Below are positions 25,355-34,511 of a DNA stretch of 64,000 nucleotides, one piece after another. The stretch comes from Variovorax sp. E3. Lineage in GTDB: Bacteria > Pseudomonadota > Gammaproteobacteria > Burkholderiales > Burkholderiaceae_C. Below the pieces are notes generated by a model, which did not search any database, had not been told where the DNA came from, and saw only the letters and a list, made by a program, of their open reading frames with translations. The stretch is taken from the NCBI RefSeq assembly GCF_016082275.1, contig NZ_MOWM01000023.1, positions 1 through 64,000 on the forward strand. The letters run 5' to 3'. Every line of letters starts with the position of its first letter. Within the stretch, counting starts at the first letter, position 1. The translations under genes and the position numbers were made by a program.

Positions 25355-27184
25355 ATGAGCTTCACCTCCTTCTTCGACTACACCGTCAACGGCCTGATCA
25401 TCGGCAACATCTACGCGTTGCTCGCCGTCGGCCTCGCGTTGATCTTCGGCGTCTCGCACCTGATCAACTTCGCGCATGGCTCGGTGTACACCGTGGGCGC
25501 GTACATCGGCTGGGCGTCGATCACGTACCTGCACACGCCGCTGCCCGTGACCATCCTCTTGGTGGTGCTCGGCTCGGGCGCGCTCGGCATGCTGATCGAG
25601 CGCGTGGGCCTGCGCCCGCTGCAGGGCGCGGCGCGCATCGCGCCGCTGCTGGCCACCATCGGCATCAGCTTCGTGCTCGACATCCTCGTGCAGCTGGTGT
25701 TCAGCCCCGACCCGCGTTCGCTGCCCACGCAGCTGCCCGACTGGCGGCTGCAGATCGGCACCGGCACCATCGGCGCGCTGGACATCCTGATCGCGGGCAT
25801 CGGCATCGCGAGCGCGGCCGTGCTGTTCGGCTTCCTGCGATTCACCAGGCTCGGCTGGGCCGTGCGCGCCACCGCGCAGGACCGCGACGCGGCCCAGCAG
25901 ATGGGCGTGGACGTCGACCGCGTGAACCAGACGGTGTTTGCCATTGCCGCCGCGCTGGGCGGGCTCTCGGGCCTGCTGGTGGGCATGTACTACAACAACA
26001 TCAGCCCGGCGATGAGCTTCCAGGCCACGCTCAAGGGCGTGGTGGCGACCGTGGTCGGCGGCGTGGGCAATGTGCCGGGCGCCATCGTCGGCAGCCTGCT
26101 GCTGGGGCTGATCGAGAGCTACGGCGTGGCCATTCTCGGCACGCCGTACCGCAACCTGTTCGCCTTCGCGCTGCTGCTGGTCATCCTGGTGTGGAAGCCC
26201 AACGGCCTGTTCGGACGCAAGCGCGCGCTGCCGCCCGAGCCGCTCACAGGCACCTTCATCGCGCCGAGCAAGCCGTGGCGCATTCCGCCGCGCGTGCTGC
26301 TTGCGCTGTTCGCCGCGGCGGTGGCGCTGCCGCTGTTCGACCCTTCGCCGTACCTGCTGCAGACGCTCACCAACGCATGGCTCTACGGCGCGCTCGCGCT
26401 GAGCCTCACGCTCGTGGCGGGCACCATCGGGCAGATCTCGCTGGGCCATGCGGGGCTGCTGGCCATCGGCGCGTATGCGTCGTCGCTGCTGGTGCTCGAC
26501 CTGCACCTGCCGGTGGGCACGGGCATCGTGGTCGCGGGCATTCTCACGTCGCTGATCGGCACCGCGCTGATCTTCCCGGCGTTCCGGTTGCGCGGGCACT
26601 ACGTGTCGATTGCCACGCTGGGCATCGGCGAGATCGTGGCGCTCACCATCCTCAACTGGGAGAGCCTCACGCGCGGGCCCATCGGCGTGTCGGGCATTCC
26701 GCCGCTGTCGCTGTTCGGGCGCGATGCCTCGTCGAACGAGGCCATCTACTGGGCTTCATTCAGTGCGATGGTGTTGCTGGCCCTGCTGCAGTGGCGCCTC
26801 TTGCGTTCGCACCTGGGCCGCACCTTCCGCGCGGTGCGCGAAGACGAGGTGGCCGCGCGCGCCTACGGCGTGAGCCCCGACCGCTACAAGGCGCTGGCCT
26901 TCGGCTTCGGCGGCTTCGCGGCCGGCGTGAGCGGGGCCTTCACCGCGCACATGTACTCGTACATCAACCACGAGACCTTCGGCTCGCAGATTTCCATCCT
27001 CGCGCTCACGATGGTGATCCTCGGCGGGCTCGGGAACATCAGCGGCGCGCTGCTGGGCGCGGTCGCGCTCGTGAGCCTGCCGGAGCTGTTCCGCGTCACC
27101 GCCGAGTACCGCATGCTGATCTACGGCGTCGCGCTGCTGCTCCTCATCCGCTTCCGCCCGCAAGGCCTGCTGGGCACCGTCTGA
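25355..27184 (+). CDS. fused LivH-LivM branched-chain ABC permease
   Basis: A 609-residue inner-membrane protein that joins both permease subunits in one chain. Residues 1-300 are LivH-like ([35 protein letters not shown]). Residues 320-600 are LivM-like ([44 protein letters not shown], the cytoplasmic coupling region [23 protein letters not shown]). The linker is short ([15 protein letters not shown]). Most relatives use two separate genes. It forms the membrane channel with LivG/LivF and the binding protein upstream. Confidence 0.93.
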   Translation: MSFTSFFDYTVNGLIIGNIYALLAVGLALIFGVSHLINFAHGSVYTVGAYIGWASITYLHTPLPVTILLVVLGSGALGMLIERVGLRPLQGAARIAPLLATIGISFVLDILVQLVFSPDPRSLPTQLPDWRLQIGTGTIGALDILIAGIGIASAAVLFGFLRFTRLGWAVRATAQDRDAAQQMGVDVDRVNQTVFAIAAALGGLSGLLVGMYYNNISPAMSFQATLKGVVATVVGGVGNVPGAIVGSLLLGLIESYGVAILGTPYRNLFAFALLLVILVWKPNGLFGRKRALPPEPLTGTFIAPSKPWRIPPRVLLALFAAAVALPLFDPSPYLLQTLTNAWLYGALALSLTLVAGTIGQISLGHAGLLAIGAYASSLLVLDLHLPVGTGIVVAGILTSLIGTALIFPAFRLRGHYVSIATLGIGEIVALTILNWESLTRGPIGVSGIPPLSLFGRDASSNEAIYWASFSAMVLLALLQWRLLRSHLGRTFRAVREDEVAARAYGVSPDRYKALAFGFGGFAAGVSGAFTAHMYSYINHETFGSQISILALTMVILGGLGNISGALLGAVALVSLPELFRVTAEYRMLIYGVALLLLIRFRPQGLLGTV

Positions 27185-27198
27185 AAGAACACCACACC

Positions 27199-27777
27199 AT
27201 GAGCCACCTGAACGATTACCTCGCCGAGAAACGCGCCGCCGTGCTGGCGCGCAATGCCGCCGTCGAGGCCGGCACCGCGCAACCCGTGCAACTGAAGGCC
27301 AACGTGCGCGCCGAAGGCCGCAGCGGCGTGCGCCGCCTGCGCATTCGCGATCACCAGGTCATCAGCGACAGCCCGCCCGATTTCGCGGGCTACAACCTGG
27401 GCCCCAGCTCGCCCGAGCTGCAGCTGGGCGTGCTCGGCACCTGCGTCACGCACATCTTCCTGATCCATGCGGCCGAACGGCAGGTGCCGCTCGAAAGCCT
27501 CGAGGTCGAGGTGACCGGCATCATCGATCCGCGCGGCGGCAAGCCGGGCCATGAGCAGACGCCGATCTGGCCGCACGAGATCGGCTACGTCGTGCACATC
27601 GATTCGCCCGCGAGCCGCGAGGACATCGACGCGCTGTTCGAGGCGGTCGAGCGCAACTGCCCCATCCTCAACCTGCTGCGCAATCCGCAGACCATCCGCG
27701 CCGAGGTGAAGCTCGTCGACTCGAAGGCGGAGGCGGCCAACGCACCGCGGAAAGCGGGCGATGCCGTCGCTGCTTGA
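27199..27777 (+). CDS. OsmC family protein within the liv operon
   Basis: A 192-residue OsmC/Ohr-fold protein. The conserved cysteine region is seen as LQLGVLGTCVTHIFLIHAAERQV, and the C-terminal part has ERNCPILNLLRNPQTIRAE with a second cysteine, matching the paired-cysteine arrangement of peroxide-reducing OsmC proteins. It may detoxify organic hydroperoxides or act on a transported compound. It lies between the permease and livG, and its end overlaps the livG start by 17 nt, so it is part of the operon. Confidence 0.85.
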   Translation: MSHLNDYLAEKRAAVLARNAAVEAGTAQPVQLKANVRAEGRSGVRRLRIRDHQVISDSPPDFAGYNLGPSSPELQLGVLGTCVTHIFLIHAAERQVPLESLEVEVTGIIDPRGGKPGHEQTPIWPHEIGYVVHIDSPASREDIDALFEAVERNCPILNLLRNPQTIRAEVKLVDSKAEAANAPRKAGDAVAA

Positions 27778-28602
27778 AATACGCGGCCTGGTGCGCCGCT
27801 TCGGCGGGCTCACGGCCGTCAACGCCGTCGACCTGCATGTGGGCGAAGGCGAACTGCTGAGCGTGATCGGGCCGAACGGCGCGGGCAAGACCACGCTCTT
27901 CAACCTCGTCACCGGCCTCGACAGGCCCGACGAAGGGCAGGTGCTGTTCGACGGGCAGGACATCACCGGCCTGCCCGCGCAGCAGCTCGCGCAACGCGGC
28001 CTGGCGCGCACCTTCCAGCACGGTCGCGTGTTCGCGAACCTCTCGGTGCTCGACAACGTGCTGGTCGGCGCGCACACGCGGCTGCGTGCCGTGAAACCGC
28101 GCGTCGGCGGCGTGCCGGGGCTGGGCGCGCTGGCCGAGCTCGCGCTCGCGCTGGTGCAGCCCGGCGCGTGCGCCGCGAGGAGCAGCAGCTGCGCGACGAG
28201 GCGCATGAAATCATCGCGCTCTTCGGCGAACGCCTCACGCCACGCACCGACCATCCGGCCTACAGCCTTTCTTACGCCAACCGCCGCCGCGTGGAGATCG
28301 CACGCGCGCTCGCGCTCAAGCCGCGCCTGCTGCTGCTCGACGAGCCCACGGCCGGCATGAACGAGAGCGAGACCGCCGAGATGCTGGAGATCATTCGCGG
28401 CCTCAAGGCGCGCGGCCAGACCATCCTGCTGATCGAGCACAAGCTCGACCTCGTGATGCAGCTGTCGGACCGCGTGGCCGTGCTCGACGACGGCCGCAAG
28501 ATCGCCGAGGGGCTGCCCGACGAGGTGCGCAACGACCCGGCCGTGATCGAGGCGTACCTCGGCCATCGCCATGTGGGCGCGGCAGAGGCGGTGCCCGCAT
28601 GA
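27761..28602 (+). CDS. livG: branched-chain ABC transporter ATPase LivG (frameshifted)
   Basis: An ATPase subunit of the importer. Walker A is GPNGAGKTTLF, the LivG-type ARTFQHGRVFANLSVLDNVLVGAH follows, and the C-terminal part has LSYANRRRVEIARALAL (signature; the usual GxQ is altered to ANR), Walker B LLLLDEPTAGMN and IEHKLDLVMQLSDRV. The frame breaks near 28167, between ALVQPGA and VRREEQQLRDEA. One added G (GCGGTG for GCGTG) joins the halves into about 280 residues. A working transporter needs this subunit, so a sequence error is likely. The stop overlaps the livF start by 4 nt. Confidence 0.88.
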
Positions 28603-29444
28603 TCGCCACCGTCGCCCGCTCCGGCTTGCCTCCCTCGCCCCTCTGGGGAGAGGGTTGGGGTGAGGGGCTGCCCCAACGCACCACGGCCCCCGCTTCCAAC
28701 GAGGCCGCGCAACCCCTGCTCCAGCTCAGGAAGATCAACAGCTTCTACGGCCCCGTTCAGGCCCACTTCGACCTCGACATCGAGGTGCGCAAGGGCCAGA
28801 TCGTGAGCCTGCTCGGCGGCAACGCGAGCGGCAAGTCGACCACCATGAAGATCGTGCTCGGCCTGCTCAAGCCGCGCTCGGGCGAAGTCGATTTCAACGG
28901 CGCGTCGACGCTCGGCCTGAGCACGCCGCAGATCATCCGCCAGGGCATCGGCTCGGTGCCCGAGGCGCGACGCCTGTTCCCCGCGATGACCGTGCGCGAG
29001 AACTTGCTGATGGGCGCCTACGCACGCCGCGACCGCAAGGCCGTGGCCGAAGACCTGGAGCGCATGCTCGCGCTGTTTCCGCGCGTGGCCGAGCGCATCG
29101 AGTTCCAGGCCGGCACGCTGTCGGGCGGCGAGCAGCAGATGGTGGCCATGGCGCGCGCGCTCATGGGCCGGCCCAAGCTCCTCTGCATGGACGAGCCGAC
29201 CATGGGCCTGTCGCCGCTGTACGTCGACAAGGTGCTGGAGCTGATCGCGCGCATCAACGCGCAGGGCGTGTCGGTGTTCATGGTCGAGCAGAACGCCAGC
29301 CTGGCGCTGCAGATCGCGCACCACGGCTACGTGCTGCAGACCGGGCGCATCGTGCTCTCGGGCCCGGCGCGCGAGCTGCTGGCCGATGCGCGCATTCGCG
29401 ATGCGTACCTGGGCGGCGCCGAGGCCGCGCGCACCGCCTCCTGA
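28599..29444 (+). CDS. livF: branched-chain ABC transporter ATPase LivF with N-terminal extension
   Basis: A 281-residue ATPase. Walker A is GGNASGKSTTMK, the LivF-type GIGSVPEARRLFPAMTVRENLLMGAY follows, then LSGGEQQMVAMARALM and the Walker B segment LLCMDEPTMGLSP. LivF is usually about 235 residues. Here about 45 extra residues precede the domain, and they are partly encoded by a GC-rich palindrome (28630-28665) that reads PSPLWGEGWGEG. The ATG at 28599 overlaps the livG stop, and no other start lies before the domain. The extension therefore looks like a repeat insertion absorbed into the gene. Confidence 0.9.
   Translation: MIATVARSGLPPSPLWGEGWGEGLPQRTTAPASNEAAQPLLQLRKINSFYGPVQAHFDLDIEVRKGQIVSLLGGNASGKSTTMKIVLGLLKPRSGEVDFNGASTLGLSTPQIIRQGIGSVPEARRLFPAMTVRENLLMGAYARRDRKAVAEDLERMLALFPRVAERIEFQAGTLSGGEQQMVAMARALMGRPKLLCMDEPTMGLSPLYVDKVLELIARINAQGVSVFMVEQNASLALQIAHHGYVLQTGRIVLSGPARELLADARIRDAYLGGAEAARTAS
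28630..28665. repeat. GC-rich palindromic repeat inside livF
   Basis: CCCTCGCCCCTCTGGGGAGAGGG followed by TTGGGGTGAGGG is an imperfect palindrome related to the CTCCCTCTCCC elements at 25309 and 61767. In frame it encodes PSPLWGEGWGEG, a peptide that looks repeat-derived rather than part of an ATPase. Its position before the Walker A domain explains the long livF N-terminus. Confidence 0.6.
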
Positions 29445-29468
29445 TCGATTCATCCGCCGGGGAAACAC

Positions 29469-30386
29469 ATGCCATTGAAACTCGACCACATCGTCATCGC
29501 GGTGCACGACCTCGAACGCACCATCGCCGACTACGGCGCGCTGGGCTTTCACGTGCTGCGCGGCGGCAACCATCCGGGCCGCGCCACGCACAACGCGCTG
29601 GTGGTGTTCGGCGACGGCAGCTACTTCGAGCTGATCGCGTGGCGCGAGCCGTCGCCCGCCGAGCGCTGGTGGCAGCTGCTGCACAAGCACGGCGAGGGCA
29701 TCGTCGACTTCGCGCTGCTGCCGCGCGACACCGCCGCCACCGTGGCCGACGCGAAGGCGCGTGGCCTCCTGCTCGAAGGCCCGCTCGACGGCGGGCGAGT
29801 GCGCCCCGACGGCGAACGCCTGCGCTGGCAGACCGCACGCGCGCCTTCGGCCGACTTGCCCTTCCTGTGCGGCGACCTCACGCCGCGCGCGCTGCGCGTG
29901 CCCGAAGGCGAGGTGCGCGTGCATGCCAACGGCGCGCTCGGCGTGGCGAGCCTGGCGATTGCCGTGCGCGACCTCGACGCCACGCTGGCGCGCTATCGCG
30001 CGCTGCTGGGCACGGTGCCCGTCGACGCCGACACGCACATCGGCGAGCCCGTGGCGGTGCCCGGCAGCAACGTGCGCGTGGCGATCGTCACGCTGGGCGG
30101 CAGCGTGCTGGTGCTCTCGTCGCCGCGCGAGAACGCGCCGGATGTGCCGGATGCACCGCACGTGGGGGAGGGCGGCCGCAACGACGCGCTCGGGCAACGC
30201 ATCGCCGCGCGCGGCGAAGGCCCGTACGCGCTGGTGCTGCACACCGAGCGCCCGCAGTCGACCGGCACCTTCGACCTTGCGCGCGCGCACGGCGCGCTGA
30301 TCGAACTCGACCTGCCCCCGCCCGACCGTCATGCGAAGCAGGGCAACGCACGCAGCCACCAGGCCGACAGCACGGTCGGCGGCTGA
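29469..30386 (+). CDS. VOC/glyoxalase-like protein (305 aa)
   Basis: A 305-residue protein with two VOC-like halves. The first starts KLDHIVIAVHDLERTIADYGALGFHVLRGGNHPGRATHNALVVFGDGSYFELIAW, the pattern of the glyoxalase-like domain PF13468. The second half (LGVASLAIAVRDLDATLARYRALLG) is a diverged repeat. The protein could bind or transform a hydrophobic small molecule. It lies 24 nt after livF on the same strand and is probably the last gene of the transporter operon, so it may act on the imported compound. This link is inference. Confidence 0.82.
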   Translation: MPLKLDHIVIAVHDLERTIADYGALGFHVLRGGNHPGRATHNALVVFGDGSYFELIAWREPSPAERWWQLLHKHGEGIVDFALLPRDTAATVADAKARGLLLEGPLDGGRVRPDGERLRWQTARAPSADLPFLCGDLTPRALRVPEGEVRVHANGALGVASLAIAVRDLDATLARYRALLGTVPVDADTHIGEPVAVPGSNVRVAIVTLGGSVLVLSSPRENAPDVPDAPHVGEGGRNDALGQRIAARGEGPYALVLHTERPQSTGTFDLARAHGALIELDLPPPDRHAKQGNARSHQADSTVGG

Positions 30387-30480
30387 ACGCCCGCGCCGCG
30401 CCTACCTTTTCAGGGGATGTGAAGGGGCGGAGCCGCGATTCCAATCGGGCCTTCGATTCACGAAGGCGGGAGGGGAGTCC

Positions 30481-31917
30481 ATGTTCCGGATGAAGTGGGG
30501 CCGCGCGGCGGTCGTTGGCGCGCTCTTGCTCATCGTGGGCGTGCTGCAGGGCTGCGCTGCGGTCGCGGATGCCGTCTATCACCCGGTCTGCGCCGGCGCG
30601 GCCAGTTGTTCCGACACCGATCTGCGGGCGGCCGTCGAAGTTCGCGACGACGTGCGCATCGGCCCCTATGGCTGGGAGGCATGCGTCACCGACGAGAGGC
30701 ACAAACTGTCCGGCAGCCGCGTGGCCGTGGAGGATGCGCGATGCTCCGACGAGGAGCGCACGACCCACGAGAAGGTGTCGTACAACGAGGCATGGCTCGA
30801 ATACGACGTGCAGGGCGAGCCGCACAGCCGCTGGCAGCGCGAGGCGATCCTGCGCTGGATCAAGGCGCAGCAAGGGCCCTTGCACATCACCGTCTACGTC
30901 CACGGCTGGCACCACAACGCCGACACCGACAACAGCAACCCCCGCAGCAATGCCCACAAGTTCGCGCTGATGATGGCGCGCCAGGTCGATTCGCTGCAGC
31001 GCCTGGCGCTGACCGACCACCTGGCGCCGCCCCGGGTGCTGGGCATCTACGTGGGCTGGCAGGGCGAGAAATACGTCGACCCCGTGCGCACGGTGCTTTC
31101 CGTCGACAGCCGCTCGAAGGTCGCGGACCAGATCGGGCACAAGGGCGTGCTCAAGGCCGATCTGCTGGCCATCGCGGATGCGATGCGCGCGCGGGGTGGC
31201 GCCGCGAGCCGCATGACCGTGTACGGCCACTCCTTCGGAGGACGGATGCTCACCTCGACCTTCGGCCGCGAGTTGAATGCGGGCAAGGCCCAGCCGCTGG
31301 GCGCGGGCACCACCATCGTGACCGTGAACGCGGCCGTCAGCGCCGATTGCTTCGACGGGGTGTTCGGCGGCGCCAGGAACAACCCCGTGAGTTCACGGCC
31401 CACGTGGCTGAACTTCACCAGCGAAGACGACTGGGCCACGGGGTGGATCTACCCCGTCTCCGTCGGCCTCAACCTGGTGGACACCTGCCACCCCGACGCA
31501 ACCCGCAAGACCATCGGCCACTACCGCCCGTATCTGAACCGCTCGCTCGACAACGTCGGTTGCACGGATTGCGATGGTGCTGTCGATCCGAAGATCGCCG
31601 GCAAGATCGCCGCGTCGGAGCCTCGGTGGTTCGAGAAGCCTCAGACGCTCTTCCTGGCGTTCCCGAGGCGGGAGGGCAACAAGCTCCATGCGGAGGATGC
31701 GCGCATCCGCTCGGTGGACTTCGGCTACGAGCCCGGCCAGCAAGCCGACCCGCCGATGCGGGGCGTCTGGAACGCAAGGTCGGACAAGAGCGTCTTCGAC
31801 TTCGGCACCGGCGGCCTCACCGGAACGCACAACGGGTACGTCAGCACGATCCTCATGCGCCTCGTGACCGAACTGCAGTACCCGGAGCTCGGCGCCGTGC
31901 CACGGGCCGGCAACTAG
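30481..31917 (+). CDS. lipoprotein with alpha/beta-hydrolase fold, unknown substrate
   Basis: A 478-residue envelope protein. The signal sequence ends at VLQGC with Cys25 as the lipidation site. An oxyanion-hole-like motif (ITVYVHGWHHNAD, about 137-148) and the nucleophile elbow YGHSFGGRML (Ser251) point to a serine hydrolase. The region between them is long and Arg/Asp-rich. The C-terminal half has several cysteines (residues such as CTDC) that may form disulfides. I do not recognise a characterised family. An AGGGGAG ribosome site precedes the ATG. It ends with a 4-nt overlap with the convergent VOC gene. Confidence 0.75.
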   Translation: MFRMKWGRAAVVGALLLIVGVLQGCAAVADAVYHPVCAGAASCSDTDLRAAVEVRDDVRIGPYGWEACVTDERHKLSGSRVAVEDARCSDEERTTHEKVSYNEAWLEYDVQGEPHSRWQREAILRWIKAQQGPLHITVYVHGWHHNADTDNSNPRSNAHKFALMMARQVDSLQRLALTDHLAPPRVLGIYVGWQGEKYVDPVRTVLSVDSRSKVADQIGHKGVLKADLLAIADAMRARGGAASRMTVYGHSFGGRMLTSTFGRELNAGKAQPLGAGTTIVTVNAAVSADCFDGVFGGARNNPVSSRPTWLNFTSEDDWATGWIYPVSVGLNLVDTCHPDATRKTIGHYRPYLNRSLDNVGCTDCDGAVDPKIAGKIAASEPRWFEKPQTLFLAFPRREGNKLHAEDARIRSVDFGYEPGQQADPPMRGVWNARSDKSVFDFGTGGLTGTHNGYVSTILMRLVTELQYPELGAVPRAGN

Positions 31918-32306
31918 GCCGCGCGCTCGCGCAGCTGGAACACATTGCCCTCGGGGTCGTGCCCGTCGCAATGGCGCCAGCCGTTGAAGGCCCATTCGGC
32001 CTGCGCCGGCTTCAGCGCACCGCCGCCCTCGGCCGCGAACGCGCGCGCCGCGGCGAGGCTCGCCACCGGGAAGATGAATTTCAACGCCGTGTTCTCCCGC
32101 ACCACCGGCGGCTGCGCGATCTCGACCTTGGCGGCAACGGCCGAATTCATCGCGACGATGAAGAGCTGCAGCGCCGGTGACTCCAGGCTCGCATGGTCGG
32201 CCTCGGTGTGCGTGAGCGCAAGGCCCGCGACGCGGGCGTAGAACGCGCCGACACGCGCGACGTCCTTGGCGTAGATGACCGCCGCTGCAAGGGCTTGATC
32301 CGGCAT
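31914..32306 (-). CDS. VOC-family small protein
   Basis: A 130-residue single-domain VOC protein. The beta-alpha-beta core reads AAVIYAKDVARVGAFYARVAGLAL and the C-terminal part GWRHCDGHDPEGNVFQLRE carries the conserved DPEGN turn and metal-side glutamate. Its function is unknown; relatives include bleomycin-resistance and glyoxalase-like proteins. GAGGAG lies about 10 nt before the ATG at 32306. It is downstream of the HxlR-type regulator on the same strand and overlaps the convergent lipoprotein gene by 4 nt. Confidence 0.82.
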   Translation of the reverse strand: MPDQALAAAVIYAKDVARVGAFYARVAGLALTHTEADHASLESPALQLFIVAMNSAVAAKVEIAQPPVVRENTALKFIFPVASLAAARAFAAEGGGALKPAQAEWAFNGWRHCDGHDPEGNVFQLRERAA

Positions 32307-32368
32307 GCGCTTTTTTCTCCTCGATGGTTTCGGTATTCGGCGAACTCGCCGTCATTGTGCCCAAGCGG

Positions 32369-32790
32369 CTAGCGGCGGCCGAGGTGCTCCTTGCGCAGCG
32401 CGGCCTGCATCTTCTTCTGCAGCGCCGGCCCGCCTTTTTCCAGCGCCGCCGACGGCGCGCCGCTTTCCCGGGTCACGGTTGGTGCTTGCGGCCCCAGATG
32501 CCGATCTGCGTCACCACCGGCAGCAGGTCGATGCCCATCGGCGTGAGGCTGTAGATGGCCTTCTGCTTGTGGGTCGGATCGTCGGCCTTGCTGAGCACGC
32601 CCTGCGCGACCAGCGTGTGGAGGCGCTCGGTCAGGATGTTCGAGGAGATGCCTTCCTCGGACTGCAGGAACTCCCTGAAATGCCGCTTGCCCGCGAACAT
32701 CAGGTCGCGAACGATCAGCAGGCTCCAGCGGTCGCCGAAGACTTCGAGCGCGAGGTTGATCGGACAGGGGGATTTTTGCTGGATGGCCAT
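32369..32790 (-). CDS. HxlR-family transcriptional regulator (frameshifted near C-terminus)
   Basis: A MarR-like winged-helix regulator of the HxlR type. It opens with CPINLALEVFGDRWSLLIVRDLMF and has HFREFLQSEEGISSNILTERLHTLVAQGVL and KQKAIYSLTPMGIDLLPVV. In the given sequence the frame stops at 32473 (WGRKHQP). The next frame continues VTRESGAPSAALEKGGPALQKKMQAALRKEHL to 32369, the kind of tail HxlR proteins have. One added G near 32477 would join them. ATG 32790 is preferred; 32823 is also in frame. It is divergent from the RibD-type reductase, its most likely target. Confidence 0.8.
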
Positions 32791-32903
32791 CGGGTGTTCG
32801 GCTTGCCTTGTGACTGCTTGCATTTTCGCACCGGTCGAAGAATACTCCAACTGCTTGCATTTCAAGATCGGTTTCAACACAGGCACCCTGAAGGAGAGTC
32901 GGC

Positions 32904-33497
32904 ATGCGAAAGCTCATATTGCAAATGCAGATGTCCGTCGACGGCTTTGTCTCGCCCGCCAACGGCGGGCTCGACTGGCAGCTGTGGGGCTGGGGCGACC
33001 GCTGGGCCTGGGACGACGGGCTCAAGGACCGCTTCAACGCCGTGTTCGAAGGCATCGACACCCTTCTGCTGAGCCGCCCGATCATCGAAGAGGGCTACCT
33101 CGACCACTGGGGACGCGCCGCGAAGAACTTTCCTGCCAATCGCCACTACGCCTTCGCGCGGAAGGTGATCGATGCGCGCAAGGTCGTGCTCACCGACAAG
33201 CTCCAGGCCTCGCGATGGCCGCGCACGGTCGTGGCGCGCGGCGCCATGGCCGACGAGGTGAACGCGCTCAAGCGCGAGCCGGGCGACCGGCACATCCTGT
33301 GCATCGGCGGCGTGGGCTTCGCGTCGGCGCTGGTGGCGCAGGGGCTGGTCGACGAGTTCCAGTTCTTCGTGAACCCCACGGCGGTCGGCGGCGGCCGTTC
33401 GGTGTTCCACGACACGCGCAAGGGCCACAGGCTGCGGCTGCTGGACTCGGCCGCCCATGAATGCGGCGTGGTGGTGAACCGCTACGCGCCCGCGTGA
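32904..33497 (+). CDS. dihydrofolate reductase-like (RibD C-terminal domain) protein
   Basis: A 197-residue protein of the RibD_C/DHFR-like family. MRKLILQMQMSVDGFVSP at the N-terminus and ILCIGGVGFASALVAQGLVDEFQFFVNPTAVGGGRSVF in the C-terminal part are the family signatures. It would use NADPH to reduce a small substrate; these stand-alone members are not riboflavin enzymes as a rule. It is divergent from the HxlR regulator with about 80-113 nt between, a common arrangement where the regulator controls the reductase. Confidence 0.87.
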   Translation: MRKLILQMQMSVDGFVSPANGGLDWQLWGWGDRWAWDDGLKDRFNAVFEGIDTLLLSRPIIEEGYLDHWGRAAKNFPANRHYAFARKVIDARKVVLTDKLQASRWPRTVVARGAMADEVNALKREPGDRHILCIGGVGFASALVAQGLVDEFQFFVNPTAVGGGRSVFHDTRKGHRLRLLDSAAHECGVVVNRYAPA

Positions 33498-33623
33498 AGG
33501 ACAAGGCCTCGCGCGGATACCAGTGCTTACCTGATTTCACCTGACCGCGACCTGAAGCGGCTGTAACGGACACATGCGGGGCACACAATGGACTCGTCAT
33601 CATCAACGCATGAAGGATTCCAG

Positions 33624-34040
33624 ATGAACATCAAGTCCAAGAGCATGGCCGTCGCAGCCGCGGCGCTCGCGATGTGCATGGCCGCCGGGAGCGCCTTTGC
33701 GCAAGACCGCCGCTTCGACAACGGTCGCCCCGGCGATGGCCGCTACGAGCAGCGCGACCGCAATTTCGATCACCGCGGCCCACCGGGCTATCGCGGCAAC
33801 CAGGACTTCCGCGACGGCCGCCAGTTCGATCGCCGTGGCTTCCCGCAGCCGCACGCCGAATGGCGCCGTGGCGGCCGCGTGCCGCCCGAGTACCGTGGCC
33901 GCAACTACGTGGTGCAGGACTGGCGCGCCTACCGCCTGCAGCAGCCGCCCCGCGGCTACCAGTGGGTGGGCGTGGGCGGCGACTTCGTGCTCGCTGCCAT
34001 TGCCACCGGCGTGATCGCGAACATCATCGCCGGCCAGTAA
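33624..34040 (+). CDS. RcnB-family secreted protein
   Basis: A 138-residue protein with a Sec signal peptide (cleavage after AAGSAFA). The middle is an Asp/Arg/Gly-rich low-complexity stretch (RRFDNGRPGDGRYEQRDRNFDHRG). The C-terminal part GRVPPEYRGRNYVVQDWRAYRLQQPPRGYQWVGVGGDFVLAAIATGVI is the RcnB domain. RcnB in E. coli is periplasmic and fine-tunes nickel/cobalt levels; many relatives have no metal link. AAGGA precedes the ATG. A strong terminator follows at 34072. Confidence 0.88.
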   Translation: MNIKSKSMAVAAAALAMCMAAGSAFAQDRRFDNGRPGDGRYEQRDRNFDHRGPPGYRGNQDFRDGRQFDRRGFPQPHAEWRRGGRVPPEYRGRNYVVQDWRAYRLQQPPRGYQWVGVGGDFVLAAIATGVIANIIAGQ

Positions 34041-34071
34041 GCAAGAGGCCGCGCGCGACGCGCGCAGCGCA

Positions 34072-34106
34072 AAGCCGCCACGGGCAGCCGTGGCGGCTTT
34101 TCTTTT
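34072..34106 (+). terminator. rho-independent terminator after the RcnB gene
   Basis: AAGCCGCCACGG and CCGTGGCGGCTT are perfect inverted 12-nt arms around a GCAG-type loop, followed by TTCTTTT. It lies about 30 nt past the RcnB stop and just before the end of a convergent small gene. The A run on the other side means it may act in both directions. Confidence 0.88.
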
Positions 34107-34121
34107 GTCAGGGGCCGGCCG

Positions 34122-34385
34122 TCAGACCAGCGCGGTGGGCACGGACTGGGCGCACACGTTGCGCCCGGTGATGGTCAGCCGCAGGCCGCCCCCATGCCAC
34201 TCGAGCCAGTTGAGGCTCACATACGCGTCGATGTCGGCGTCGTCGATGCGATCGGCCTGGCGGCTTTGCAGCAGTTCGACCGTGGCGGGCAGCGCCCGTC
34301 TCAAGCGTTCCCGTCGCTCCGCGGCATCGGCCGCCTTGAGGGCGGCCCTGGTTTGCTGTTGTTGCTGCTGCGGGGTCGATGCCAT
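34122..34385 (-). CDS. small hypothetical protein (87 aa)
   Basis: An 87-residue protein beginning MASTPQQQQQQTRAALKAADAAERRERLRR. It has a poly-Gln stretch and a charged helix, followed by DDADIDAYVSLNWLEWHGGGLRLTITGRNVCAQ. No domain is recognised. The second half reads like a small folded unit (DIDAYVSLNWLEWHGGGLRLT) and has normal codon use for the region. It is downstream of the CysB-like gene on the same strand. The longer frame to 34487 is less likely. Confidence 0.6.
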   Translation of the reverse strand: MASTPQQQQQQTRAALKAADAAERRERLRRALPATVELLQSRQADRIDDADIDAYVSLNWLEWHGGGLRLTITGRNVCAQSVPTALV

Positions 34386-34511
34386 TGCTGATCCGTTTCC
34401 AGGAAGCCAAGGAATTAACCCGAATGTACGCTCCCTGTGTGAAACAAGATTCTTCTTTTTAACCTCTCTGTCGTCAGTAGTACACACCGCGCAACTGGCG
34501 CTGGACAGGCC

